Assembly (NCBI RefSeq): GCF_000158915.1
Contig: NZ_GG657754.1
Span: 751,745 to 812,004, forward strand
Length of the DNA: 60,260 bases
Origin: Streptomyces himastatinicus ATCC 53653
GTDB taxonomy: Bacteria > Actinomycetota > Actinomycetes > Streptomycetales > Streptomycetaceae
Direction: 5' to 3'
Shown: positions 32,480-40,780 of the stretch, one piece after another
Position numbering within the stretch: the stretch's first letter is position 1
Layout of the letters: every line of letters starts with the position of its first letter
The notes under the pieces: model-generated
Databases searched by the model: none
Told to the model about the DNA's origin: nothing
The model's input: only the letters and a program-made list of their open reading frames with translations
Program-made: the position numbers and the translations under genes

Positions 32480-32787
32480 TCCTTGTCACCAGGACATTGC
32501 TCGTCGCACCAACAGTAGACGGGGTCCGCCGTCGGACAGCGAACCCCGAGACGACGCGGCAGAGTGTGCGGGAGGCCGCGGCCCCCGTTCGGTTACGCGC
32601 CGTAAGCTGCCGCGAGGACACTGCGCAGCGGCCGCTCCGACGTCGCCCTGGGCCTGCTTCCCGACCGGCCGATCGGGCAGGAGACGGCTCGGCTCATGCA
32701 CGTCCTGGCCGTCGAGTTCGCCGAGCGCGGCCTGGCCAGGGACGGGCAAGCCCTGCGCCGACGGCTCCGTCGCGGACCACCATCTCC
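32480..32787. other. Intergenic region between AraC and TetR copy 2
   Basis: This region should hold the AraC promoter. A short plus-strand frame (about 32606-32790) reads RSDVALGLLPDRPIGQETAR and then LMHVLAVEFAERG. It has coding-like third-position GC but no start codon, so it may be the end of a lost gene. I could not assign a family. Confidence 0.35.
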
Positions 32788-32825
32788 ATCGACTTGATCG
32801 AACGACTTAAACAGTGGACTAAGTC
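32788..32825 (+). promoter_or_regulatory. Putative TetR operator region, copy 2
   Basis: ATCGACTTGATCGAACGACT (32788-32807) gives a CGACTT-N7-CGACTT direct repeat, followed by the short palindrome GACTAAGTC (32817-32825). Over the 61 bases up to and including the first codons, spacing is identical to the region upstream of TetR copy 1, with no gaps. Confidence 0.6.
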
Positions 32826-32839
32826 GATATAATGGAGAC

Positions 32840-33463
32840 ATGGCTCACGTCTCCGCGGCCGAACGCCGCCCCCAACTGATCAAAGCGGCCATCGACCTCA
32901 TGACCAGGGAGGGCGTCGCAGCCGGAAGCACGCGCGCCATCGCTGCCGAGCTGGGCGTCGCACAGGCCACCGTGCACTACACGTTCGGCACGAAGGAGGA
33001 GCTCTACCGCGCCGTCATGGAGCAGCTCACCGAGGACCTGGTCGCCCAGGTCGAGCGGGCGGCACCCGAGGACTCCGGTTTCGAGGCGACGGTCGCGGCT
33101 CTTGCCGCCGCCTTGTGGCGCACCGTGGGTGAGCAGCCCACCAGCTACCAGCTGCTCACGGAGCTGTCCATGTTCGCTCTGCGCACCCCCCACCTGAGCG
33201 AGGCCCTGCGCGGCCACTACGGCGGGATCGTGGACGTGACGACGAAGCTGGTGAACGAGGCAGCCGAACGCACCGGCCATCAGCTCGGCCAGCCGGCCGA
33301 GACACTCGCGCGATTCTTCCTCGCGGGTTTCGACGGACTGACCTTGCAGCACCTGTCACTGCCCGACGACGCGGCCGAACACACCGCCCTCCAAGCGCTG
33401 GTCTCCGCCGTCGTGGCCCTGGCGGGTGGCCGACTGGACCTCGTGACCGTACCTACGGCCTGA
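32840..33463 (+). CDS. TetR-family transcriptional regulator (copy 2)
   Basis: This 207-aa paralogue of the TetR at 26947-27564 is almost the same over the first 70 residues (MAHVSAAERRPQLIKAAIDL; VAQATVHYTFGTKEELYRAV) and diverges moderately after that. GGAG lies about 5 bases before the ATG. It sits at the far end of the FMO-SDR-ALDH-AraC block, convergent with the MFS exporter. Two near-identical DNA-binding domains with matching upstream motifs imply that each may bind the other's promoter. It probably represses its own gene. Whether it also controls the MFS or P450 genes cannot be told from sequence. Confidence 0.92.
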   Translation: MAHVSAAERRPQLIKAAIDLMTREGVAAGSTRAIAAELGVAQATVHYTFGTKEELYRAVMEQLTEDLVAQVERAAPEDSGFEATVAALAAALWRTVGEQPTSYQLLTELSMFALRTPHLSEALRGHYGGIVDVTTKLVNEAAERTGHQLGQPAETLARFFLAGFDGLTLQHLSLPDDAAEHTALQALVSAVVALAGGRLDLVTVPTA

Positions 33464-33531
33464 CCAGGCTGGCGGGCCACCACCCGCACCGGGACACCAG
33501 CGCGGGGATCCGGCCACAGCGCCAGATGCTC

Positions 33532-34755
33532 TCAACCAGCGTCGGCAGCGGGCGACGGAGCCGAGTGCCGCTCGGCGGAGGCGCCTTCACCTGCCACCGT
33601 CATACTGAGCAGGGGCAGAGAGGCGAGGAAAGTGCCGAGGGCCAGAAAGATGCTGAGTACGCCGGCTCCCGCTGCGTCCAGGATGGCGCCGACGGCCAGT
33701 GGCCCGACGCCGGTGCCCAGCGCGCCAGCGCCACTGAGGGACGCGACCAGGCGTCCTGTCCGGTCGATGAGCGCGGCGGCAGCCAGCATCTGTACCAGGA
33801 CGGCCAGTTGGCAGGCCTGCCAGACCACGGCTGCGGCGATGAAGAACACGGCCTCGTGGGTGGAGATCAGGACGGCCATCGCGAGGGCCTGTGCTGTGAC
33901 GAACGCAGCCATCGACCGCATGCGCCCGAAGCGGCGTGCGGCTGCGGGGCCGACGACCGCGCCGACGAGTGCCACGACGCTCGAGACCGCGAGGACCGCC
34001 GACACGACCGAGTCCGACATGGCGGTGTGCTGACGTCCCAGCACCGATGCGTACGACCATGCCCCCTGGGTGACTGCCCACAAGAGCGCGGTTCCGGCCA
34101 GCAGGATCACCGAAGGGCGGGCCGCGACGCCTTTGCCCTCCACGCCGTCGGAGGCGCCATCGGAGGCGCCATCGGAGGCGCCGTCGGAGGCTGGAGGGCC
34201 GTCCGGAAGCCGGCGCACGAGAGGCCAGGCAGCCATGCAGCACAACGCCATGAGTACGAACCCGGCGCCCTCCCCCACATCGTGGTTGGCTGCGGGCACC
34301 GCCATGATCAGCAGCGCCGTCACCCCGACTGTCCCCGAGATGGTCACCGCGGACGCCTTGTCCGCGTCGTCGGTGGCGGCGAGCGCCGCTGTGGCCGCGG
34401 CGTAGACCGCACCGAGTCCTGCTCCCAGGACCAGGTTCGCCAGGATCAGAGTCCCCGCATCGGGCGCTGCCGTCGCGGCCAGGAAGCCGACCAGCGCGCA
34501 GGCGAGGCCGAGACGGGTCAGCTGCACACGGCCCGGCCGCGCGGCCCTTTCGGCCAGCAGCAGGGTCACGACGGCGGTCGCCAGCAGCTGGGTCGCGGCG
34601 ACGAGTCCAGCACCGGAGTTCGACATCGCGAAGCGCGAGGCGAAGTCGTCGACGAAGACGGGCATCACATTCGCGCCACCGTTGCCGAGCGTCACTCCGG
34701 CGATGAGCGCCACCGCCACGCCGAAGGTGAGAACGGTACCGCCGCGCGCCTTCAC
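33532..34755 (-). CDS. MFS transporter (probable small-molecule exporter)
   Basis: This 407-aa protein has about 12 hydrophobic segments in two halves, starting at FGVAVALIAGVTLGNGGANV with no signal peptide. The central cytoplasmic loop contains four tandem ASDG units (ASDGASDGASDGASDG), which fits the usual 6+6 MFS layout. The GTG start has GGAG about 7 bases upstream. It follows the P450 gene on the same strand with a 173-base gap, so it may share or have its own promoter. Substrate unknown; efflux of a P450 substrate or product is one possibility. Confidence 0.82.
   Translation of the reverse strand: MKARGGTVLTFGVAVALIAGVTLGNGGANVMPVFVDDFASRFAMSNSGAGLVAATQLLATAVVTLLLAERAARPGRVQLTRLGLACALVGFLAATAAPDAGTLILANLVLGAGLGAVYAAATAALAATDDADKASAVTISGTVGVTALLIMAVPAANHDVGEGAGFVLMALCCMAAWPLVRRLPDGPPASDGASDGASDGASDGVEGKGVAARPSVILLAGTALLWAVTQGAWSYASVLGRQHTAMSDSVVSAVLAVSSVVALVGAVVGPAAARRFGRMRSMAAFVTAQALAMAVLISTHEAVFFIAAAVVWQACQLAVLVQMLAAAALIDRTGRLVASLSGAGALGTGVGPLAVGAILDAAGAGVLSIFLALGTFLASLPLLSMTVAGEGASAERHSAPSPAADAG
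34144..34191. repeat. Four 12-bp tandem repeats in the MFS loop
   Basis: GCC[G/A]TCGGAGGC is repeated four times without gaps (34144, 34156, 34168, 34180). It encodes the (ASDG)4 loop of the transporter. Because the unit is a multiple of three, copy-number changes would keep frame. Confidence 0.85.
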
Positions 34756-34928
34756 CGGTCGCTCCGTTGCAACGAGTACGGGAAGAGCGCGGATCCTCGG
34801 CGTACCGCCGAGCGTGCGACAAGCATGGAAACCTCACGTGTGGGAGAGCAAATGGCATTCGGAACGGGGGCGGTCACGGGGCGCGGGCGCTGCGGACGCC
34901 CGTGCCCCGTGGAGAGGATCCGGTGTGT

Positions 34929-37900
34929 TCAGCCGGCCCAGACGTCCTCGACGTAGGTGCCGGACTCGATCAGGACGGCGAGCCAGGCGGCGGCCTCTTC
35001 GTCGTCCGCGCCCGTGTACTTGCGGTAGATGGCCATGAACGCCTCGCGCACGGCGGGAGCCATGCGGCGGCCGTCGCCGCAGATGTAGACGCGTCCGCCG
35101 GCCTCCAGTGCGGCCCAGACCTCGTCGCTCTCCTTTGCGATGCGGTCCTGGACGAAGCGGGCGCCGTCCTCGGGCGCGCAGGCGAAGGTGGGGCGCATGC
35201 TGACGGCTCCGGCCGCCTCGGCCGGAGCGAATTCCTCGTGGTGGAGGTAGTCGACGTCGGGGTGGTCGCAGCCGAAGTAGCACAGCATCGTCCCGGTCGC
35301 TCCCGCGTGCTTGCGGTCGAGGACGGCCCCACGGAAGGGGGCCAGGCCGGTGCCCGCGCTGACCAGGATGACGGGGACGGACGGGTCCTCCGGCAGACGG
35401 AACGACTCGCTGCACGGAAGCACCCTGGCCTGGACGGTGTCCCCGGCCCGAACGGTCTGGATGTAGTGCGAGGCGATGCCGTTGAAGGTTCCCTCGCCGC
35501 CGCGGTGGGGTGCTGCCAGCAGCGAGACCATCAGGTCCACCTCGCCCGGAGCCGCCTGGGCGGAGGAGGAGATCGAGTAGTGACGCGGCCGCAGCACGGG
35601 GAGCAGTTCGAGGAAGCGCTCGAACGGCAACTCGCAGGCGCGGAACCGTTCCAGCAGGTCCAGGACGCTTCGCCCCGCGACCGTCACCTGCTCACGGAAG
35701 GCTTCGGGTTCCACCGCCGCCAGCTCGGCCAAGGGGCGCTTCTCCGGTGGGCAGGCCGTGTGCTCGGCGAGCACCGCGACCTGCTCCTGGGTCGCTGCGT
35801 CCTGCAGTTCGACGAAGTCGGTCAGCAGCCGGCGCAGGGGCAGCGGGCGGTCGACGGGCAGGATGTTGCGGCTGCGGCGGCGGGCGCACAGCCGGACGGT
35901 GCGGTCCAGGTCGAGGCCGAACCGGTCGGCGACCCGCTGGACGAGGTCGTCCGGGTTGCGCGGGAGTACGGCCAGGTGGTCGCCGGTGCGGTAGGTGACG
36001 CCGTCGGGCAGCCGCAGCCGCACGAAACGCTTGGAGCGGCCGAGCGGGTGGTCCATCACCACCAGTTCGTACGCCTCCAGCACCTCCATCGACTGGACGC
36101 CGTGGCGTGCCGCGAGCTCACCGATGACCGAGTCGGTCGTGTCCTGCAGCTCGTACAGCCCCGCATCGTGGTCGGCCTCCGTCTCCACCGCGGCCGCCTC
36201 CCCTTCGGCTCCGTACCGGTCGAAGAGGACGGTCCACAGGTCACCGGTCCACCGGTCCACGGTGCCGGCGAAGTCGCCGGAGGCGTCGGCTGCACCGCGC
36301 TCCAGAAGGCGTACGGCGCCTGCGGCGGTGAGCCGTTCGTCGATGAGGGTGGGGATGCGCTGGTAGGTGGCGGCCCAGTTGCGGTCTCCGACACCGAGTA
36401 CGGCGTACTGGACACCGTCGAGCGAGCCGGGCTCAAGTCCCTCCAGCCAGGCGACGAACTCCGTGGCGTCATCGGTCGGCCTGCCGTTGTAGGAGGCGGC
36501 CACGATCACCACGGGTCCGGCGCCGGGCGTCAGCTTGCCCACCGCTTCGTTGAGGGGCGTGGCGGTCGCGGTGAATCCGCGTTCGCCGCCGTCCTCGGCC
36601 AGATCTCGGGTGATGCCCGCGCAGGTCCCGAGGTTGGAGCCGTGCAGGAGGGTCAGTGCGGTGCCGGTGTTGCGTCGGGCCGCGGGCCGCTCCAGGGCCG
36701 CGGGTGCGCTGGTCACTGCGGCGGGACGGCGCCACTCCGCGGCCGTCCGCCGGACCAGGTCGAGGGTGAACTCGTCGGGCTTGAGAGTGAGGGACTGTTT
36801 GATCTTCAGCTGGTAGTTGGTGTGGTCGATCAGGCGGTAGCGGTGCACCAGGAGCGCGAGGACCAGGGTCGCCTCGTGAAGCGCGAACTGGCGGCCGATG
36901 CAGGCTCGTTCGCCGTTGCCGAATGGCTTGAACAAGTGGACGGGGCGTGCCTCCTCCCGCTCGGGCCGGAACCGGTCGGGATCGAACAGCTCCACGTTCT
37001 CGCCCCAGGCCGGGTCCCGGTGCAGCTGCGGAATGAGCACCAGCAGCGACTCGCCCTTGCGCACGGCGTACTTTCCGCCAATGACCGTGTCCTCCAGCGG
37101 CTCCACCGCGTAGACGGGCGCCGTGGGCCACAGCCGCAGGCCCTCGTTGAGCACCTGACGGATGTACGTCAGCTTCCCGATGTCTCCGTAGTCCGGTTCG
37201 GGCGCGTCCGTGTCGCCCCACAGTGCGTCGACCTCCGCCTGGGCACGGGCCAGGACCTCAGGGTGCTTGGTCAGGTAGTACAGAGCGAAGGACAGCGCCC
37301 CGCTGGTGGTCTCGTGCCCGGCGATGAGGAACGTGATCGCCTGGTGGCGGATGTTCACGTCGTCAAGCGGTTCGCCCGTCCCCGCGTCGCGGGTGTGCAG
37401 CATCCGCCCGAGCAGGTCGTCGGTGCTCTGATCGCCGGAAGCCCTGCGCTGCCGGATCACGTCGTCGACCAGGTCCTGCATCAGGGTCACGTCGCCGCGG
37501 AACTGTTCGGCCTGCCTCCACTTGAACACTTCCGTACCGGGGATCGACTCCCCCTTGGACTGGGCGAAGCCGAGCGCCCGTGACAGCGAGGTGACGAAGG
37601 GGTGCGTCTCGTCGCGGCCGAACGACTCGAAGTCGTAGCCGAAGCCGCACAGGCCGATCGTGTCGAAGGTGAGCCGTGTCATGTCGGCGGCGACGTCCAC
37701 CGGCTCCGTGCCTGCCGCCCGGTCCCACTTCCCTATCAGCTCCCGGGCGACCTTGAGCATCGTCGCGTGGTACCCGCGCATCGCACCGAGCGAGAACGCC
37801 GGCATGAGGATGTCGTGCGCCTTCCGCCAGTTCGGCTCGTCGTTGAAGGCCGTGAACAGCCCGTCTCCGCCGATCGCCCGGAGGACGACGAGGTCCGGGT

Positions 37901-38138
37901 GGACGTTCTTGCGGAAGCGGGTCTCGTCGGCGAGCTCGGTGACGAGGTCCAGGCCGGAGACGAAGTTGATGTCGTTGCCGAAGATCCGGAGCCTAAAGAG
38001 CGGCCCCAGCTCCTTGGCCTCTTTCATCACATGGAGCAGGCCGTCGGCACCGCTGGGGACACTGAACGCGTGGCCGACCAGCGGGAGGGCCGGACGCTGA
38101 GGGATCGGCTCGATTCCACGCAGGGACGTCTTGGTCAT
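34929..38138 (-). CDS. Self-sufficient cytochrome P450/NADPH-P450 reductase fusion (CYP102/BM3 type)
   Basis: This 1069-aa fusion starts at ATG 38138 (MTKTSLRGIEPIPQRPALP), with GGAAGG upstream. The frame is open to 38261, but that would run through the operator. Residues about 1-480 are the P450: AGHETTSG in the I helix and FGNGERACIG with heme ligand Cys413. About 500-650 is an FMN flavodoxin domain (LLHGSNLGTCAGI; AASYNGRPTDD; VGDRNWAATYQ). About 680-1069 is the FAD/NADPH reductase (RHYSISSS; GTGLAPFRG; YICGDGRRM). By family it hydroxylates fatty acids or similar chains with NADPH and O2, needing no separate redox partner. Length and order match CYP102A1. The promoter has a perfect 22-bp palindrome, as expected for TetR (FatR-like) control, but no intact adjacent regulator. 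Confidence 0.95.
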   Translation of the reverse strand: MTKTSLRGIEPIPQRPALPLVGHAFSVPSGADGLLHVMKEAKELGPLFRLRIFGNDINFVSGLDLVTELADETRFRKNVHPDLVVLRAIGGDGLFTAFNDEPNWRKAHDILMPAFSLGAMRGYHATMLKVARELIGKWDRAAGTEPVDVAADMTRLTFDTIGLCGFGYDFESFGRDETHPFVTSLSRALGFAQSKGESIPGTEVFKWRQAEQFRGDVTLMQDLVDDVIRQRRASGDQSTDDLLGRMLHTRDAGTGEPLDDVNIRHQAITFLIAGHETTSGALSFALYYLTKHPEVLARAQAEVDALWGDTDAPEPDYGDIGKLTYIRQVLNEGLRLWPTAPVYAVEPLEDTVIGGKYAVRKGESLLVLIPQLHRDPAWGENVELFDPDRFRPEREEARPVHLFKPFGNGERACIGRQFALHEATLVLALLVHRYRLIDHTNYQLKIKQSLTLKPDEFTLDLVRRTAAEWRRPAAVTSAPAALERPAARRNTGTALTLLHGSNLGTCAGITRDLAEDGGERGFTATATPLNEAVGKLTPGAGPVVIVAASYNGRPTDDATEFVAWLEGLEPGSLDGVQYAVLGVGDRNWAATYQRIPTLIDERLTAAGAVRLLERGAADASGDFAGTVDRWTGDLWTVLFDRYGAEGEAAAVETEADHDAGLYELQDTTDSVIGELAARHGVQSMEVLEAYELVVMDHPLGRSKRFVRLRLPDGVTYRTGDHLAVLPRNPDDLVQRVADRFGLDLDRTVRLCARRRSRNILPVDRPLPLRRLLTDFVELQDAATQEQVAVLAEHTACPPEKRPLAELAAVEPEAFREQVTVAGRSVLDLLERFRACELPFERFLELLPVLRPRHYSISSSAQAAPGEVDLMVSLLAAPHRGGEGTFNGIASHYIQTVRAGDTVQARVLPCSESFRLPEDPSVPVILVSAGTGLAPFRGAVLDRKHAGATGTMLCYFGCDHPDVDYLHHEEFAPAEAAGAVSMRPTFACAPEDGARFVQDRIAKESDEVWAALEAGGRVYICGDGRRMAPAVREAFMAIYRKYTGADDEEAAAWLAVLIESGTYVEDVWAG

Positions 38139-38189
38139 GAGTTTGCCTTCCATGCCGCACCGGCTGTCGCTTGCAATCAACGTACCCAC

Positions 38190-38211
38190 GACATTGTCAC
38201 CTGACAATGTC
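38190..38211. promoter_or_regulatory. 22-bp perfect palindrome upstream of the P450 gene
   Basis: GACATTGTCA-CC-TGACAATGTC is a perfect inverted repeat with a 2-base centre, lying 52 bases before the P450 start. Size and symmetry fit a TetR-family operator. Confidence 0.75.
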
Positions 38212-38284
38212 AGTCGAATGTGTTGCATGACACGGTCACTCGACGCAACCACGGAGGCCACCCCGTACGTCGAGATGATTGAAC

Positions 38285-38306
38285 GACTTTGTCGAGCGAC
38301 AATGTC
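38285..38306. promoter_or_regulatory. Second, near-perfect 22-bp operator copy
   Basis: GACTTTGTCG-AG-CGACAATGTC has the same half-site, length and 2-base centre as 38190-38211, with one mismatch in the palindrome. It sits 95 bases away, right at the edge of a transposase fragment, so it may be the operator of a lost divergent regulator gene. Confidence 0.6.
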
Positions 38307-38560
38307 ATACGTGAACGCTGAATTGCTCGTGCTCCGGCACGAGAACTCGGTACTGCGCAGGCAACTTGCGAGTCCGGTGCGGTACCAGTGGGCGGACCGG
38401 TTGTGGTCCGCGGCATTGTCCTCGCTGACACCCCGGCGTCGCTGGGCGCAGGTGTTACCTCACGCCAGGGACGTTGCTCCGCTGGCATCGGCGTCGTTAC
38501 ACACAGGTGGGACTACAGCGAGTGCCGGACCAGGCCGGGCCGTGCGACCCAGATTCCGCT
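38296..38560 (+). pseudogene. Transposase fragment (N-terminal half, frameshifted)
   Basis: The plus strand encodes AELLVLRHENSVLRRQLASP, then VRYQWADRLWSAALSSLTPR. After a shift it gives TPGTLLRWHRRR, and after another WDYSECRTRPGRATQIP. These blocks in this order are the N-terminal half of the integrase-core transposases common in Streptomyces. The catalytic domain is absent. The fragment runs directly into an MFS gene fragment. Confidence 0.7.
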
Positions 38561-38987
38561 GCTGCTCGCCTCCCCCGGCCTCGGTTGGGAGATCACGATC
38601 GGCGCCGCGCTGTTCCTCCAACTGGTCTGTGCCGGGGCTGCGGGCACCACACAGCGCTCGATTCGCCAGATCATCACCGTGGAGGGCATGCAGGCCCGGA
38701 TGCAGGCCGTGAGCACCTGGCTGACCTCCGGCGCCCGACCGGTGGCCGCGCTTCTCGCCGGAGGACTCGGCACATGGGCCGGGGTACGGCCCACCCTGAT
38801 TGGTGGCACCTTCCTGCTCGTCGTGCCCGGCGCGGTGCTCGCCTGCTCCCCACTACGCGGACTGCGGCAGATGCCCGACCCGCCACCCGCTCCCGCCGGG
38901 CAGACAGAGCCGGACCTACCCAGCCTCGGACAGGCACGTACCGGGGACTCCTGCCCGGACCCTTCTCTGGACGGAGGTGCCGCGTGA
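38555..38987 (+). pseudogene. C-terminal remnant of an MFS transporter
   Basis: The frame ASPGLGWEITIGAALFLQLV, then RQIITVEGMQARMQAVSTWL, then RPVAALLAGGLGTWAGVRPT, LIGGTFLLVVPGAVLACSPL encodes the last three or so membrane helices of an MFS protein and its soluble tail. The first two thirds are missing, replaced by transposase sequence. Its stop codon overlaps a GTG (38984-38987), the probable start of the NUDIX gene, so it was the first gene of an operon. Confidence 0.7.
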
Positions 38988-39182
38988 CGGCCCACCACCC
39001 CCGGCCGACAGTGCCCCGGACGGCGTCCGGCTGCTGCGTCACGAGGCACCGGAAGGGACCGAGCTGCACATCGTCGGTGTCCACCTCTACCTCCAGGACG
39101 AGCACGGGCGGATCCTCCTTGGTCTGCGTCACCCCGACTCGGCGTACGCGGGCAATACCTGGCACTTTCTGGCCGTTCATTA
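38984..39182 (+). pseudogene. NUDIX hydrolase A, 5' fragment (interrupted by element 1)
   Basis: The frame encodes the front of a NUDIX fold (ELHIVGVHLYLQDEHGRILL, GLRHPDSAYAGNTWHFLA) and stops after two foreign codons (VH, stop). The continuation GHCEREEAISCLVREAKEEA is found 9.1 kb away at 48263, so the gene was split exactly between LA and GH. The likely GTG start at 38984 overlaps the MFS stop, but it is out of frame with the NUDIX part by one base in a C5 run near 39000. Either a sequencing slip or further decay explains that. Confidence 0.82.
39170..39175. repeat. Left junction core TGGCCG of element 1
   Basis: This six-base sequence is shared with the right junction (48260-48265). It belongs to the NUDIX codons CTG-GCC-G, so it is either the crossover core or a target-site duplication. 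Confidence 0.6.
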
Positions 39183-39204
39183 GGCAAGTCGGCTGTCGGA
39201 ACAG
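39176..39204. repeat. Imperfect terminal inverted repeat, left end of element 1
   Basis: TTCATTAGGC...GGCTGTCGGAACAG pairs with the reverse complement of the right end, TTCTCTAGGC...GAGTTGTCGGTTCAG. The match is strongest at TTCNNTAGGC and TGTCGG. It is suggestive rather than strict. Confidence 0.5.
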
Positions 39205-39593
39205 CAGTTGTCGGGAACTCCCAGGCGTGAGTGGATCGTCCTGCCTGGGCATGACCGGCAACATCCGTAGACCTGTGCGACGAAGGGCCGTCTCCTCCCT
39301 GCGGGCTGGAAGGGACGGCCCTTCGACCTCGCCGAGCGATGCTGGCCATGGCGTTCGGATGGCTGACTTGCTTGCAGCACGGAGGTAGGCGAACCCCCGG
39401 TTGTCGAAATTGCGGTCCAGACAACGTCTGCAGTGGGGGGCGGGGGACACAGCGAGATCGCCGAGCGACTACAGGTGGCGAAGCCACGGCCGTGGACTGG
39501 TTGCCGCTGACCGCCGTCGTTTCCTCCCAAACTTGTTGGAACATCGGCGCATCGGTACGTTGCTCATCACTGAGTCCGGGGGAGGAGCCCGTC
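39205..39593. other. Leader region of element 1 cargo
   Basis: About 390 bases without a supportable gene; an open frame from 39339 looks non-coding until the TTG at 39594. It should contain the promoter for the pentapeptide-repeat gene. No clear -35/-10 pair or hairpin stood out. Confidence 0.35.
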
Positions 39594-40769
39594 TTGACAC
39601 GCGGCAGGTGGTCGACACAACTACGGGCAGCGGTCACGTTGATCGTGGTGCTCGTTGTCGCCGTAGGTATCTCATTCCTCCTCCTTCAATGGGTTCCGCA
39701 TCGGCTCGCCGATGCGGAAGCGAAGCAGTTGAAGCCGTCTGAGCGCCTCACTCACCTGAACAACGTGCGCGGCATGGTCCTACAGACGGCAGCCGGACTG
39801 GCCGTCCTCGGAGGGCTCATCTACACAGCCCGTGGATACGTACTCTCTCGGCAGAGCCAGATCACGGACCGCTATGCCAGCGCCGTCAGTCAATTGAGCA
39901 GCGAATATCTCGACGCTCGTCTAGGCGGAGTGTTTGCTCTTCAAAGGCTGGCCGGCGATTCCCGGCACGACGTGGCCTCGATCACGCAGGTGCTCTCCTC
40001 GTTCATTGTGCGTCGCCGTCCAGTTACGGGGTCGACTCAGAGTTGGCGCATGACCTCGCCCGAGAGAACAGGCCAGCTAACACAAGGTCCCAGGCCAGAG
40101 GCCGACGTGCAAGCGGCACTTGATGTACTCGGCTCGATGAGACGGACAACTCGCGCCGAATTGGCTGAGTCCGATCTGAGAGGCGCCGAGTTACAAGGTC
40201 TGTCGTTCGAACGAGGGGACATGCGTCGCTGCCTTCTGCGGGGAAGCAACCTGCGTCAAGCCATCTTGCGTGAGGCGGAACTCGACGGCACAGACCTCAG
40301 AGGCGCTCGCCTCGACGGCGCCGACCTTACGGGTGGCCGCCTCTCACGGACCGATTTGCGTGGGGCAGAGATCAAGGAGGCCACGTTCACGGACTGCTCA
40401 CTGTCTTCAGCCCGTCTGGACGATGCTTGGGCGTCGTCGGTCTCCCTGCGACGGGCGGATCTTTTCTCCGCGAGACTTGACGGTGCGCGGTTGGATGGTG
40501 CCGATCTACGTGACGCAACGTTGATCAACGTAAGCCTTGTACGGGTCGATCTGACGGGAGCCGACCTGTCGGGGGCTGACGTGTACGGTGCCGACTTCAC
40601 AGGCGCTGTGCTTGTCGCCGCTGACCTCAGGTCCGTCCAATCACTCACCCCCGAACAGTTGAATTCAGCCGTGTTGGGCCAGCTGACGCGCCTGCCCGCC
40701 GAATTTACACACCTCTTGGACGACCGAGCCATGCCTGACGATCCTGGCACCGGCATCGTGATCATTTGA
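39594..40769 (+). CDS. Membrane-anchored pentapeptide-repeat protein
   Basis: I chose TTG 39594 because GGAGGAG lies six bases upstream and the protein then starts MTRGRWSTQLRAAVTLIVVL (391 aa). Two membrane segments (about 9-31 and 62-80) are followed by a helical linker (RYASAVSQLSSEYLDARLGG). From about residue 190 there is a long series of A(D/N)LxG-type pentapeptides (for example ADLTGGRLSRTDLRGAEI, ADLSGADVYGADFTGAVL). These fold as a right-handed beta helix. Family members are common in Streptomyces and mostly of unknown function; some pentapeptide proteins mimic DNA. It is cargo of element 1, 11 bases upstream of the EccC-like gene, and its base composition is less GC-rich than the surrounding chromosome. 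A defence or immunity role is possible but unproven. Confidence 0.82.
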   Translation: MTRGRWSTQLRAAVTLIVVLVVAVGISFLLLQWVPHRLADAEAKQLKPSERLTHLNNVRGMVLQTAAGLAVLGGLIYTARGYVLSRQSQITDRYASAVSQLSSEYLDARLGGVFALQRLAGDSRHDVASITQVLSSFIVRRRPVTGSTQSWRMTSPERTGQLTQGPRPEADVQAALDVLGSMRRTTRAELAESDLRGAELQGLSFERGDMRRCLLRGSNLRQAILREAELDGTDLRGARLDGADLTGGRLSRTDLRGAEIKEATFTDCSLSSARLDDAWASSVSLRRADLFSARLDGARLDGADLRDATLINVSLVRVDLTGADLSGADVYGADFTGAVLVAADLRSVQSLTPEQLNSAVLGQLTRLPAEFTHLLDDRAMPDDPGTGIVII

Positions 40770-40780
40770 CGGAGATTTAG

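Noticed and set aside
33420..33505. Rho-independent terminator between TetR copy 2 and the convergent MFS gene
   Set aside because: GGCGGGTGG and CCACCCGC could pair, but the loop is long and no T-run follows.
39339..39593. N-terminal extension of the pentapeptide-repeat protein
   Set aside because: The extension is Cys/Arg-rich without family features and has no ribosome site, whereas TTG 39594 follows GGAGGAG at good spacing.
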